Positions 17,934 to 26,775 are shown, numbered from the stretch's first letter. The stretch: DNA of 64,000 bases from JANLTX01 sp049840835 (GCA_049840835.1 JASGJG010000003.1:372001-436000); one strand, 5' to 3'. The notes: generated by a model from the letters alone, not told the origin. Numbers and translations are program-made.

Positions 17934-19247
17934 TCAGTACACCAGGGTCGCCGCACAACCTGCGGGGACTGTCACAGTAGCGTAGCGCTTCCCATCTTGC
18001 AGCACAAACGCTGTCTCTTTCTCTACGCAACACACCACCACACGCTGGCCTTTCGGATTGCGGAAAGCGATAGAAGGCACGCCGGGCACCACAGACGATG
18101 CCACTACCTTTGCGCCGGGAGCGACAAAGTTTCCCACATGGCTGAACGCCCAGAACTCCTCATTCTTTATCAGAGCCCGTGTTTTACGGTTCCAGGTCAG
18201 GATGCCCCGGCAGTCCTTGCAGCCGCCGTTTTGTGGGCCATGGTCTTCGTCTAGAATCAGGTTCCACTTCAGCACCGAGCGGGCGCCGTAGCGCACGGAA
18301 CCGGTGAGCAGGTTGGTGATATCCCAGCGCACATTGCCCCCAAACTCCTTGTACCAGTCTCCCCCAGAGCTTTCGGTAAAGTGCAGTTCTTTATCCGGGT
18401 AGGCGGCGCGGACTTTCTCCTGTGCATCCGGCGTGCCCGCATAGCTGTGAAACGCGGTTCCTGCAGTAAAGGCACGAGCCTTCTCATTGGCAAGCACGCC
18501 TAAGGGGAACTCCGGCGCATCCCAGTTGTGGTCCCAGCACAGAATCTTCGTCTTGATCCTGGCTGCCTTCAATGCTGGACCCAGATGTTCTCCGATGAAC
18601 CGGGCCTGATCGCTGGGCTCCATACGCATAGATGGATAGCTATTCGACTCATGGCGCGGCTCGTTCTGTGGCGTAAGATAGTCGAGCTGGATGCCCTCGG
18701 CGGCGCAGCCCTGTAGAAACTTGACTAAGTAGCGGGCAAACGTGTCGTAGTGCGCCCAGTCCAGCCAGCCGCCGTTCAAAGACTTGCTGGTCTTCATCCA
18801 CGCGGGAGCGCTCCACGGAGTCGCCATGACAGTGAGTTTGGGCTGAATGGCACGAATCTCTTTGAGCAGCGAAAAGAGATAGGCTTTCTCTCGCTCTAAT
18901 GTGAATGCGCTTAGCGCCGGGTCGGCGATATCGCAGCAGGTATAACTTCCACCCACGGCGAAGTCAGACGCTCCGATACAGATTCGCACCACCCGGAAGC
19001 CCGCCTCAGACGGATGGAACAGGGCATGGAGCGCCTCTTTACGCTCTCGCGCATCCATGGCCTTCGCCAGCAGCCACGCCGACGAATCCGTGAGCGCCGC
19101 CCCAACCCCTAAGAACGGCTGCAGAGGCTTACCTGCTTCCACCGTGAGCAATGGGAGCCCTACAGGCGGCTTCGTTTCCCAGGCCAGCGGAGCCTGTTTC
19201 TCGCGCAGCTTCGCGCGGTCCGGCGATGTTAGATACAGGTCAATCAT
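17934..19247 (-). CDS. Glycoside hydrolase family 30-like enzyme
   Basis: A 437-residue (beta/alpha)8 plus beta-side-domain enzyme. FLGVGAALTDSSAWLL is the family N-terminal region, and VMATPWSAPAWMKTSKSLNGG is typical of GH30. The acid/base is in LTPQNEP (Glu196) and the nucleophile in LHFTESSGGDW (Glu292). The C-terminal beta domain ends FVLQDGKRYATVTVPAGCAA. No signal peptide, so it probably acts in the cytoplasm on imported oligosaccharides. Substrate cannot be read from sequence. The start is preceded by an AT-rich run with no strong ribosome site. Confidence 0.88.
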   Translation of the reverse strand: MIDLYLTSPDRAKLREKQAPLAWETKPPVGLPLLTVEAGKPLQPFLGVGAALTDSSAWLLAKAMDARERKEALHALFHPSEAGFRVVRICIGASDFAVGGSYTCCDIADPALSAFTLEREKAYLFSLLKEIRAIQPKLTVMATPWSAPAWMKTSKSLNGGWLDWAHYDTFARYLVKFLQGCAAEGIQLDYLTPQNEPRHESNSYPSMRMEPSDQARFIGEHLGPALKAARIKTKILCWDHNWDAPEFPLGVLANEKARAFTAGTAFHSYAGTPDAQEKVRAAYPDKELHFTESSGGDWYKEFGGNVRWDITNLLTGSVRYGARSVLKWNLILDEDHGPQNGGCKDCRGILTWNRKTRALIKNEEFWAFSHVGNFVAPGAKVVASSVVPGVPSIAFRNPKGQRVVVCCVEKETAFVLQDGKRYATVTVPAGCAATLVY

Positions 19248-19272
19248 AAATTTATTTTATGCCCGATGTTCC

Positions 19273-19445
19273 TGCCCCCTATCCCCCAGTAATGGGGGCA
19301 CCAGATAATGTGTCTCGTTTTTAGCCTCCTGCAGCGGCGTTGGTGCCGCTAACGAGAAGCCTATCGACAAGCGAGATAACGCCGCGAAGCGGCTTAAAGA
19401 AAGATGCCTAATCTGGGTGCCCCCATTACTGGGGGATAGGGGGCA
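19273..19445. repeat. Palindromic element family A, intergenic copy
   Basis: The ends TGCCCCCTATCCCCCAGTAA and its complement (to 19445) form a near-perfect 33-35-bp inverted repeat. The 100-bp centre contains a second hairpin (GCCGCGAAGCGGC). It lies between the GH30 and membrane-protein genes and fills most of that gap. Confidence 0.9.
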
Positions 19446-19489
19446 AGAGCGTAACGATAGCGGGCGGACTGACGGCTCTGTGACTCCCT

Positions 19490-21397
19490 CTATTGATCCC
19501 AGCCTAACTTGCCGTTGATAGAGATAGAGTAGGTGGCCTGGCGGTCGTTCAGCATAGAGAACACAGCCCAGATGAACTCAGCAGCGAACTCGCCTAGCAC
19601 CAGCCCGAAAGCAATCAATCGCAGCTTATCGCTACCCTTCAGGCCGTAGAACTTCTGCATGTAGACTTTCACCAGCAGCACTACAAGTAGGCCGAACCAG
19701 TAGTAGTCCACCCCGAAGTTCATGGCCAGCGCGTAGCCCGCCGGGTGCAGCCAGAAGCCGGGCACACGGAAGCGAATCCAGTCCAGCCCGAGAACAACTA
19801 AGAAGCCTATTCCGACAGCAAGCATGGCAGTCGGATTGGCAGGGCGTGGCGTGGAGCGGATGCTGTTGATAACCCCGCTGACCTCGCCGGAGACCCAGCT
19901 AACCGGGGTCCAGCGGTAGCCCAGCCACACATGGGAGATAAATCCGCCGAAGCTGCCCAGCGCGATAGCCAGCACCAGCGCCAGGAACATAGCCCGCCCG
20001 GAAAGTTTGGTGCGATCCGCCAGATACAACCCTTCCATAAGTGTGGGCATGGGGTGCGTGCGGTGCAGCCGGTTCATGATATGGAACGTGCTCATGGTCC
20101 GGGTAATCAGGTCCGGCTGGAGTCCTGCTGCGCCGTGAAAGTCCAGCACGAGTTGGTGTGGTCCCATGAATGCCATCTCATGCGTCGGTGCGCCCAGCGC
20201 GGCCCGCAAGCGTGTGACGGCGATAGAGAAGACCAGGAAGATAATCACATAGAACAGCACGAATACAAACGGCAGACCGATACCGACCCCGATTACACCC
20301 ACACCTAAGATGCAGAAGATCATGAGCAGGAAGGTGAAGCGGTAGGAAAGCTGCCCCGGTTCACGGTGTCCGGTCCAGATGTCTTCCCAGACTTGCTTGA
20401 GGTGGGGCCTGGCAAGCCACATGGCGCTCACGAACAGCCCCAGAAACGCGCCCCAGCTCTGCTCCGAAAAATACGGCGCGCTCGGCACCAGCCCACCGCC
20501 ACCAAAGACTCCCTGCTCATTGCCCATGGAGTACGAGACTATCTGCTGGCCTTTGCGCACGATAAAGAAGAAGAGCAGCGAGAACAGCAGGTCGGTGGGC
20601 ATTAAAAAGCCCAGAGCCGCGAGATACGGGAAGATCCCGATAGGAGTCCAGCCAGTCTGGTTCCAGGGCGGACTGGAGAACCAGGAGTTCATATCGGCCA
20701 GGAACCGGATATTGATCTTAGGGAGAGCGGGGTAGAGAAACGATAGCCCGTTCATCATGTCTATCCCGAAGACAATCAGAAACGCGCCCCAGAACAGCCT
20801 GTCTCGAAAAACCGGTGTCTTGCCATCCATACCTTCGGCTATCACCAGAGGGAGCTGCACCAGCGGGAATGCCAGCTTCTCTTTATGAACCCACTGGTCT
20901 TTCAGAATGGCATTGATGCACAGCATAGCGGTGCAGAGCAGGGTGAGCAGCAGGGTCCAGGCGCACGCTTTGGGTATCCACATGGGAAGCTGCTGCCAGA
21001 AGAACTCCTCGCGGCTCTGGGCGAAGTCGTTTAGAACCTTGGGGTCTTTGAAGAAGAACCAGTCCGAGAGGAAGGGCATGATCCGCTCGAAGTTAGGGTT
21101 GTTCTGCGCATAGATTGCGAACCCGTAGACCTGCGGTGCGAGCATGTCCATCCACTCACCCGCCATGGCGCAAGCAGTCGCGAGCATGGCGTAGATAACA
21201 CCTATCTCCGGGCCGGAGAGCGCGAGCCTGGGCAGGTGCTTTCGTAGTGGTGCATTGAACAGCGCCACCAGCATGGTGATGGCGAGCGGGGGCACCATGA
21301 GCGAGAAGATTCGGTCGATCACCTGATCTTGCGACCAGTAGACGCAGAACGGAATGAGTAATAGACCGAGTATGAGAGGACGAAGGAGAGCGCGCAC
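19490..21397 (-). CDS. Large polytopic membrane protein, DUF6784/DUF6785-like
   Basis: About 635 residues with a dozen or more hydrophobic helices: ALLRPLILGLLLIPFCVYWS, then GPEIGVIYAMLATACAMAGE near the N-terminus, VFGGGGLVPSAPYFSEQSWG in the middle and LRLIAFGLVLGEF at the end. I associate this architecture with uncharacterised membrane proteins common in Armatimonadota and Planctomycetes. A transport role for saccharides fits the GH30/GH172/LacI context but is inference. The open frame extends to 21514, but its first 30 residues are encoded by a palindromic element. I place the start at the GTG at 21397, before RALLRPLIL; this is uncertain. Confidence 0.72.
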   Translation of the reverse strand: MRALLRPLILGLLLIPFCVYWSQDQVIDRIFSLMVPPLAITMLVALFNAPLRKHLPRLALSGPEIGVIYAMLATACAMAGEWMDMLAPQVYGFAIYAQNNPNFERIMPFLSDWFFFKDPKVLNDFAQSREEFFWQQLPMWIPKACAWTLLLTLLCTAMLCINAILKDQWVHKEKLAFPLVQLPLVIAEGMDGKTPVFRDRLFWGAFLIVFGIDMMNGLSFLYPALPKINIRFLADMNSWFSSPPWNQTGWTPIGIFPYLAALGFLMPTDLLFSLLFFFIVRKGQQIVSYSMGNEQGVFGGGGLVPSAPYFSEQSWGAFLGLFVSAMWLARPHLKQVWEDIWTGHREPGQLSYRFTFLLMIFCILGVGVIGVGIGLPFVFVLFYVIIFLVFSIAVTRLRAALGAPTHEMAFMGPHQLVLDFHGAAGLQPDLITRTMSTFHIMNRLHRTHPMPTLMEGLYLADRTKLSGRAMFLALVLAIALGSFGGFISHVWLGYRWTPVSWVSGEVSGVINSIRSTPRPANPTAMLAVGIGFLVVLGLDWIRFRVPGFWLHPAGYALAMNFGVDYYWFGLLVVLLVKVYMQKFYGLKGSDKLRLIAFGLVLGEFAAEFIWAVFSMLNDRQATYSISINGKLGWDQ

Positions 21398-21439
21398 GGT
21401 AGGTAGTTCCGTGAGGAATCTTAACTTCCCTTCCTGCCA

Positions 21440-21596
21440 CCCAGCGTCGCCGTCGAATAAATTCGCGGCTGCTAGCACAAAGTCTGCCTTCGCAGACTGG
21501 CCCCGGAGGGGCATTTACTATTCGACAAGACTCGCTTGCGAGGCGCAGGTCGAATTCGTAACGGTAGCCGCGAATTTATTCGACGGCGACGCTGGG
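21440..21596. repeat. Palindromic element family E with 31-bp perfect inverted repeats
   Basis: Arms 21440-21470 and 21566-21596 are exact reverse complements (CCCAGCGTCGCCGTCGAATA...), around a 95-bp centre with its own hairpins. It sits in the divergent gap between the membrane protein and GH172 genes, and forms the artefactual 5' part of the former's open frame. Confidence 0.88.
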
Positions 21597-21638
21597 CTGG
21601 TGTTCGACGGTAACCGGTATTGAGCTACAATCCCATCT

Positions 21639-22724
21639 ATGAGTCATCTATTCGAGAAGCCGCGTGGCGTAGAGACGCGCTGGGCCAGTTTTGAGAACCT
21701 CACCGGGGAGCGAGGCGCTGGAGGGCAGGAGAATGCAGGGGCTAAGGGGCATGCCTTTGATACGCTGGCGCCCGGCGAGTCTAAGACCCTGATGCGGGCC
21801 GAGGGTAGCGGCATGATTACCCGAATCTGGGTGACTGTGAGCGACCGCAGTGTGGAGCGCTTAGAGGCGCTCTGGTTGGAGTTTTTCTGGGATGGTGAGA
21901 TTACCCCCGCCGTGTCTGTGCCGCTGGGCGATTTCTTTGGGATAGCCCTGGGGCGTCGCACTCCATTTGAGAATGCGCTGTTCTCTGACCCGGAAGGGCG
22001 CAGCTTCAACTGCTGCGTTCCTATGCCGTTTCGTACGGGCGCGAAAGTTACGCTGACCAATCGGTCCGACCAACCTCTGGCGCATCTCTTTTATGATGTG
22101 GACTATCTATTAGGCATGGAGCACTCCCCAGAGACACTGTACTTCCATGCGAATTGGCGACGTGAGGCGCCTAACACGCTGGGCGAGAACTTCACTATTC
22201 TTCCCGAGGTTGCCGGGAACGGGCGATTCCTGGGCTGCAATCTGGGCGTGCGCACCGATGCCCGCTATCGGAAATCCTGGTGGGGCGAGGGTGAGGTCAA
22301 GGTCTGGGTAGATGATGACGGTGAGTTCCCAACCCTTTGCGGCACGGGCACCGAAGACTATATCGGTACCGGGTGGGGGCAGGGGGCCTATGCACACCGA
22401 ACCCAGGGCTGCCCGATTGCGGATTCGGCAGCGGGAGAGTGGGCGTTTTATCGCTACCATATCGACGACCCGGTGTACTTCTCAAATCGCTGTAAGGTAG
22501 CGATTCAAACTATCGGTGGGGCGGATATTACGGTGGTCCGTGAGCTGGCTGCGGAGGCTGATTTGCCGCTGATTCCAGTCACGGTAGATGCCGCCGAGAA
22601 GGGCTTTCACAAGCTCCTGGAAAACCCGCAGGCATTAGACATGTTTGAGAGTGGCTGGTGCAACTTCTGGCGCTGTGATGAATGGACCGCTACCGCCTAC
22701 TATTATTTGGATCGCCCCGCGTAA
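21639..22724 (+). CDS. DUF2961 / GH172-family glycoside hydrolase-like protein
   Basis: A 361-residue protein with the DUF2961 pattern: TRWASFENLTG at the start, GMITRIWVTVSDR, VPLGDFFGIALG, then WGEGEVKVWVDDDGEFPTLC followed by GTGTEDYIGTGWGQG, the acidic active-site region of the family. The double jelly-roll fold is inferred. Characterised GH172 members act on fructofuranosyl or arabinofuranosyl linkages. No signal peptide. It is transcribed away from the membrane protein and probably belongs to the same sugar-use locus. Confidence 0.88.
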   Translation: MSHLFEKPRGVETRWASFENLTGERGAGGQENAGAKGHAFDTLAPGESKTLMRAEGSGMITRIWVTVSDRSVERLEALWLEFFWDGEITPAVSVPLGDFFGIALGRRTPFENALFSDPEGRSFNCCVPMPFRTGAKVTLTNRSDQPLAHLFYDVDYLLGMEHSPETLYFHANWRREAPNTLGENFTILPEVAGNGRFLGCNLGVRTDARYRKSWWGEGEVKVWVDDDGEFPTLCGTGTEDYIGTGWGQGAYAHRTQGCPIADSAAGEWAFYRYHIDDPVYFSNRCKVAIQTIGGADITVVRELAAEADLPLIPVTVDAAEKGFHKLLENPQALDMFESGWCNFWRCDEWTATAYYYLDRPA

Positions 22725-22792
22725 CTAATTTGCCTGGTGGCGCGTCTGTGATTTAAGGAACCATTGGCCGAAAATCGGAGGTAGAATACAAC

Positions 22793-22996
22793 ATGGCAGT
22801 TAGCGACGCGTTGAAGAAAAAAATTGATGACTGGGTCAAAGAAGAGGGACGCAATGAATATGGCGACCCGAAGGACACAGTCTATGCCGGGGGCAACCCG
22901 CTTTTCGATGAGCGTCGCCCCGGTCTCAAGGACCTCTACGAGTACATCCTGGAGCGTAATCCGGGCTTGCAAGAGAAACTGGAGGAAGAAGCGTGA
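22793..22996 (+). CDS. Small FDER-motif protein 1
   Basis: A 67-residue soluble acidic protein: a helical start (DALKKKIDDWVKEEG), NEYGDPKDTVYAGGNPLFDER, then LKDLYEYILERNPGLQEKL. The YAGGNPLFDER segment recurs twice in the next gene. ATG at 22793 follows GGAGG (22779-22783) by nine bases. The stop overlaps the GTG of the next gene. I have an unverified impression of similar short bacterial proteins with this motif. No function known to me. Coupling to a second motif protein and a membrane protease suggests a shared process. Confidence 0.75.
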   Translation: MAVSDALKKKIDDWVKEEGRNEYGDPKDTVYAGGNPLFDERRPGLKDLYEYILERNPGLQEKLEEEA

Positions 22997-23181
22997 GTAG
23001 GCCAAAAAACAAGCGATTCGTGGCGGGGGGTAATCCCGCCTTCGATGAGCGTTCCCCTGATATTCAAAAAGAGCAGAAGAAGCGCTTCTTTACCGGTGGT
23101 ACGCCGAACTTCGATGAGCGCAAGATAGTCCAGACCGTCGAGAAAATAGCCGTAATGCGGCAGGGAGACGAAAAGAAATAA
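22993..23181 (+). CDS. Small FDER-motif protein 2 (two motif copies)
   Basis: A 62-residue, highly charged soluble protein with two copies of the motif of its neighbour: RFVAGGNPAFDER and RFFTGGTPNFDER, about 25 residues apart. GTG start overlaps the upstream stop; its TAA overlaps the ATG of the subtilisin gene (TAATG), so all three are translationally coupled. No signal peptide and no cysteines. It could be a protease substrate, an inhibitor, or unrelated cargo; the sequence does not tell which. Confidence 0.72.
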   Translation: MSRPKNKRFVAGGNPAFDERSPDIQKEQKKRFFTGGTPNFDERKIVQTVEKIAVMRQGDEKK

Positions 23182-25106
23182 TGAATCCGAGAACCCGGCT
23201 TATTCTGAGCGCGTTGGGACTGGGTGCCCTCACCGCCTCACTGATGCCTCTGGTGCGTGTATGGAACGCGCCACAGGCAAGCCCATCCGCTCCTATGAGC
23301 GCGGGCGACGGTAAGTTCTTAATCGACCTGGTAGATGGCGCTACCGATGCGGATGTGGCGGATATCCAAGCTCGCTACAATGTGACTCTTACCCCGAACT
23401 CTTCTGTAACCGTAAAGTCGAACCGCCTCTATCACGTGGTCGCCAAAACGGGCTCTCTGCTGAACCTGGATGCTCTGCGCTCCGATTCCCGCGTGGAAGC
23501 CGCCGAGCCGGAAGTAGAGGTACAGCTGAACCCGGATGAGATGGGCTACCGCCAGACCGAGGCCCTTCCGCAGAGCGCTCAGTTTGTCACCAGCGATATC
23601 GATACCAACGATGCCCGCTGGAAAGGCCGCCATATCATCTACTTCGCCGGTCGAAACCAGACGCTCAATGTGAAGGATGGCCGCGTTATTCTCCTGAAAG
23701 GCTCGGTGCCTGTTCAGGAGGTGGAGACGCGAACCCATGCCGTGGCGATGGATGAGAAGGACCCGAACGGGACCCGGCCAAACGATCCTCGCTACGATGA
23801 GCAGTGGAACTTCAAGATGATCAATGCCGAGGAGGCGTGGAAGCGCACTCGCGGTAAGGGCGTCGTGGTCGCTGTCATCGATACCGGCGTCTCCGGCCCG
23901 GACTATAAGAAGGGCAAGGGCTGCCGAGACTTCAAGGACACCAAGTTCGTGGCGGGCTACGACTTTGTGAACAAGGACGATCAGCCCTACGATGACCATG
24001 CTCACGGCACTCACGTGGCAGGCACCATTGCGGAATCCACCAACAACAATGAAGGCGTGGCCGGTCTCGCGTTCGAGGCTAGCATCATGCCACTCAAGGT
24101 GCTCTCTGCCAGTGGCTCGGGTAGCGCAGCAGACATCGCCGACGCGATTCGCTGGGCTGCTGACCATGGCGCGAACGTAATCAACATGAGCCTCGGTTCT
24201 TCGTCGCCGAGCAAGGTCATGGAGAACGCCTGTAACTACGCCGCCAAGAAGGGTGTGGTTATCGTCTGCGCCGCGGGTAACTCGTTCCGTGAGGGTGTCG
24301 GCTACCCCGCCGCTTATCCTGCCTGTATCGCCGTTAGCTCTGTTGGTCCGAGTGGTGAACTTTCCAAGTTCTCCTCCTGGGGCAAGCAGGTTGCTCTCGC
24401 AGCGCCGGGCGGCGATATGATCGACTCCCGTGATCCGAAGGATGGCATTCTCCAGAACACCATCATGGATAAGAGCGACGACTACTATTCGTTCCAGGGA
24501 ACCTCTATGGCCTCCCCGCATGTCGCTGCCGCTGCCGCGCTGGTCATGGCTCAGGGCATCAAAGACCCTGCCAAGGTCCGCGATGTACTGTGCAAGACCG
24601 CGACTCCCAAGAACGATAAGAAGAAGTACGGTGCAGGTGTCCTGAACGTCGGTAACGCGTCCAAGGCCGCCGAAGCCGAGCAGAGCTGGAAGCTTCGCCA
24701 CCTGATGCTGATCGCTCTCTCCGGCCTGCTGGTCTGCTTCGGTGGAGTCCGCCGCAATGTCGGCCTCCGCGCTGCCATGGCCGGTGCGCTCGGTCTGGGT
24801 TTCTTTGTTCCAGACATGTTCACCAGCCTGTTCGGTGCGAACTCCGCCTGGAACCTGCTGTCGTTCTCCGCGCTCCTGCCGTTCGGCTTCTTCCTGCTGG
24901 CCCGCCGTGGTCCTGCCGTGAAGGTCGCCGGTACCTATGCGTTGGGCACCATGTTCGCTCTCTTCGCGAACTGGCACAACGGCACCATTCCGTTCACCCA
25001 GGCCACCTTCCAGGGCGCACAGCTCCCCTGGACTCTGGTAAACGGCATGATCGCCTTCGGCATCTCGCTGATGGCAGGCCTCATCGCCCGCAAGCACATG
25101 CGTTAG
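23181..25106 (+). CDS. Membrane-anchored subtilisin-family serine protease (S8)
   Basis: A 641-residue protein. N-terminal signal/anchor (LILSALGLGALTASLMPLV), then an I9-like propeptide region (FLIDLVDGATDADVADIQAR, NRLYHVVAKTGSLLNLDAL). The catalytic domain has Asp234 in VAVIDTG, His275 in HGTHVAG and Ser442 in GTSMASPHVA. After about residue 510 there are four hydrophobic helices (LRHLMLIALSGLLVCFGGV to VNGMIAFGISLMAGLIA), an unusual membrane C-terminus for this family. All catalytic residues are present, so it should be active on the outer face of the inner membrane. It starts inside the TAATG overlap with the FDER protein gene and is followed by a strong terminator. Confidence 0.92.
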   Translation: MNPRTRLILSALGLGALTASLMPLVRVWNAPQASPSAPMSAGDGKFLIDLVDGATDADVADIQARYNVTLTPNSSVTVKSNRLYHVVAKTGSLLNLDALRSDSRVEAAEPEVEVQLNPDEMGYRQTEALPQSAQFVTSDIDTNDARWKGRHIIYFAGRNQTLNVKDGRVILLKGSVPVQEVETRTHAVAMDEKDPNGTRPNDPRYDEQWNFKMINAEEAWKRTRGKGVVVAVIDTGVSGPDYKKGKGCRDFKDTKFVAGYDFVNKDDQPYDDHAHGTHVAGTIAESTNNNEGVAGLAFEASIMPLKVLSASGSGSAADIADAIRWAADHGANVINMSLGSSSPSKVMENACNYAAKKGVVIVCAAGNSFREGVGYPAAYPACIAVSSVGPSGELSKFSSWGKQVALAAPGGDMIDSRDPKDGILQNTIMDKSDDYYSFQGTSMASPHVAAAAALVMAQGIKDPAKVRDVLCKTATPKNDKKKYGAGVLNVGNASKAAEAEQSWKLRHLMLIALSGLLVCFGGVRRNVGLRAAMAGALGLGFFVPDMFTSLFGANSAWNLLSFSALLPFGFFLLARRGPAVKVAGTYALGTMFALFANWHNGTIPFTQATFQGAQLPWTLVNGMIAFGISLMAGLIARKHMR

Positions 25107-25116
25107 TACCGACCTG

Positions 25117-25157
25117 ACCAAAAAAGCCCCCGGTGCCTGTGGCATCGGGGGGGGTTT
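25117..25157 (+). terminator. Rho-independent terminator after the subtilisin gene
   Basis: Stem CCCCCGGTGCC / GGCATCGGGGG around TGT, followed by a TTTTATTTATT tract. It ends the FDER-subtilisin operon. Confidence 0.88.
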
Positions 25158-25171
25158 TATTTATTGATTCC

Positions 25172-26248
25172 CTACTTGAAATCAGCTTGTGGAAGGACAC
25201 CCACAGAAGATACAGATTCTTTATTTTTTAGTTTATTGAGATAAGTCTCTGCAAAATCTGTTTCCAACTCTATCCACAGGGGGAGATGATCTGACATCTG
25301 CCAGGTTCTCCACGTATCGAATTTTGTAATATCCCCTAGATTTTTAGCCACATCTTTGTAGTCAGACGCATTGCCACTCTCAAAAACGTAGTTGTAAAAA
25401 TCGAAAGTGCCTGCGCTTTCTTTCTGTTTACCCTTAATTTTCACTTCGTCCTGCACAGAGCGGAAGGCAATCTGATCATAGTGTTTTGTTCGAAGCGCAT
25501 TAGATGGAATAGTTTTTATTTTTTCTGGTACTTTGAAAGGGCTGTCATTAAGCGCGTTCCAGGTTTTGTCATCTGGACCCACTACATTGAAATCTCCCAG
25601 AATAAACGTATTTGTTCCTGTCCTTTCAGCCCTCTCTGCCATAAATCCAGCGAGATGTTTTATTTCGTCAACTCGTTTCTCATACTTCTCTCCGCTTTCT
25701 TCTCCATAGTAAAGGTGTGCGGTGCATATATCGAATTTGAGCCAGCCGCACTGAAAGCTGACCACAAAGGGAGTGCGGGCGAACTGTATACCATCATAAG
25801 GAGCCTTATTAGGTAAAACGATTTCTCCAGCGATGTTTCTAAAGTTGATTTTGCGACGGTCAAAAACGAACACCATACGTTCTTTGTTGCCACCGGGGCC
25901 TTCCGTAACATCTGTGGCGATATAATCGTAGCTTCCACCCAATATTCGCATCAATCTCCTGAAGTCATCCAGATCTTCATTGACCTCTTGAACAGCAATG
26001 AGGTCGAAGCGGCTTATAATCTCCGCAATGTAGTAAAAGCTTTCTCCCAGGCGTGGCTCTGGATTAAATCCATGTCCAGGTTCTCTACCAAAGTCACGCA
26101 AGTTCCAGGTGGCGACCAACAAGTTGTCGTTCAGGGTTTTGTATGGAATGTTTTTCAAGAGTCCCTCACGAAGCGCAATCAGCTTTTGTGCAATGAACTC
26201 ACGCCGATTATCGAACTCTTTATTTTTTAGACCAGGATAGTAAGGCAT
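25172..26248 (-). CDS. Endonuclease/exonuclease/phosphatase (EEP) family protein
   Basis: A 358-residue protein with the full EEP motif set: LLVATWNLRDFG, LIAVQEVNED (metal-binding Glu), FDICTAHLYYG (catalytic His), FILGDFNVVG (Asp/Asn), YDQIAFRS and MSDHLPLWIEL (terminal Asp-His). It could cleave nucleic acid or phosphoesters; the substrate is not predictable. No signal peptide. I start it at ATG 26248, which has AGAAAGGGA upstream, not at the longer frame. Base use is clearly AT-rich compared with both neighbours, which suggests recent acquisition. Confidence 0.85.
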   Translation of the reverse strand: MPYYPGLKNKEFDNRREFIAQKLIALREGLLKNIPYKTLNDNLLVATWNLRDFGREPGHGFNPEPRLGESFYYIAEIISRFDLIAVQEVNEDLDDFRRLMRILGGSYDYIATDVTEGPGGNKERMVFVFDRRKINFRNIAGEIVLPNKAPYDGIQFARTPFVVSFQCGWLKFDICTAHLYYGEESGEKYEKRVDEIKHLAGFMAERAERTGTNTFILGDFNVVGPDDKTWNALNDSPFKVPEKIKTIPSNALRTKHYDQIAFRSVQDEVKIKGKQKESAGTFDFYNYVFESGNASDYKDVAKNLGDITKFDTWRTWQMSDHLPLWIELETDFAETYLNKLKNKESVSSVGVLPQADFK

Positions 26249-26324
26249 TGTATTTCCCTTTCTAAGCTTCTTGAAAAGTTGCTGATTATATACTGGGTTA
26301 CCGTTGGCAGAACGTTGGCAAAAC

Positions 26325-26361
26325 AAAAAGCCCCCGGTGCAAGCTGTACCGGGGGCTTTTT
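26325..26361 (-). terminator. Strong bidirectional terminator
   Basis: AAAAAGCCCCCGGTGC paired with GTACCGGGGGCTTTTT around AAGCT. It follows the NTF2-like gene on the minus strand. The stem is closely related to the terminator after the subtilisin gene. Confidence 0.9.
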
Positions 26362-26367
26362 GTCCTT

Positions 26368-26775
26368 TTAGAACCCGTATGCTGTCGGGTCATCCAGTCC
26401 GATGTACTCTACTACTTTGCCATCTTTCACGGTCCAAAGGTGAACCAGCATCGTATCGAAACTGCGCCCCGTCCTCCGCGCCACACCACGCCATCGCAGA
26501 ATAACGACTACCCTGCCACGCTCCGCCAGAAATTCTTGCGGCTCCAGGCTGTGTACCTCGATCTCCTCGCTGAGAACGCGGAAGAAGTCCTTGATCTCTT
26601 CATGGTTGTGGGCAGGCTTTCCCCAGTGGCCTGGAAAGAGGTGCTGACCGTAGAGGTTGCACCAGTGGGCATCTTCGGTTACTTCCGAAAGAATCGCGGG
26701 CACATCTCCTCGACTAAAAGCCTCGTAGATACCCTGAACTACCTGAATGTCGCTCTGATTGTTATGAGTGGTCAT
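26368..26775 (-). CDS. NTF2-like / SnoaL-like protein
   Basis: A 135-residue cone-shaped NTF2-fold protein: VVQGIYEAFSRGDVPAILSE is the first helix, then VTEDAHWCNLYG, IKDFFRVLSEEIEV and WTVKDGKVVEYIGLDDPTAY, the pattern of SnoaL/ketosteroid-isomerase-like proteins. The start at 26775 has GGAG seven bases upstream; a GTG four codons earlier overlaps that site. Small-molecule binding is likely but no substrate can be named. Confidence 0.82.
   Translation of the reverse strand: MTTHNNQSDIQVVQGIYEAFSRGDVPAILSEVTEDAHWCNLYGQHLFPGHWGKPAHNHEEIKDFFRVLSEEIEVHSLEPQEFLAERGRVVVILRWRGVARRTGRSFDTMLVHLWTVKDGKVVEYIGLDDPTAYGF

Noticed and set aside
23319..25145. 608-codon open frame antisense to the subtilisin gene
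   Set aside because: The sense strand encodes a full S8 protease with all catalytic motifs; the antisense frame is His/Arg/Gly-rich with no domain pattern and arises from the codon bias of the sense gene.
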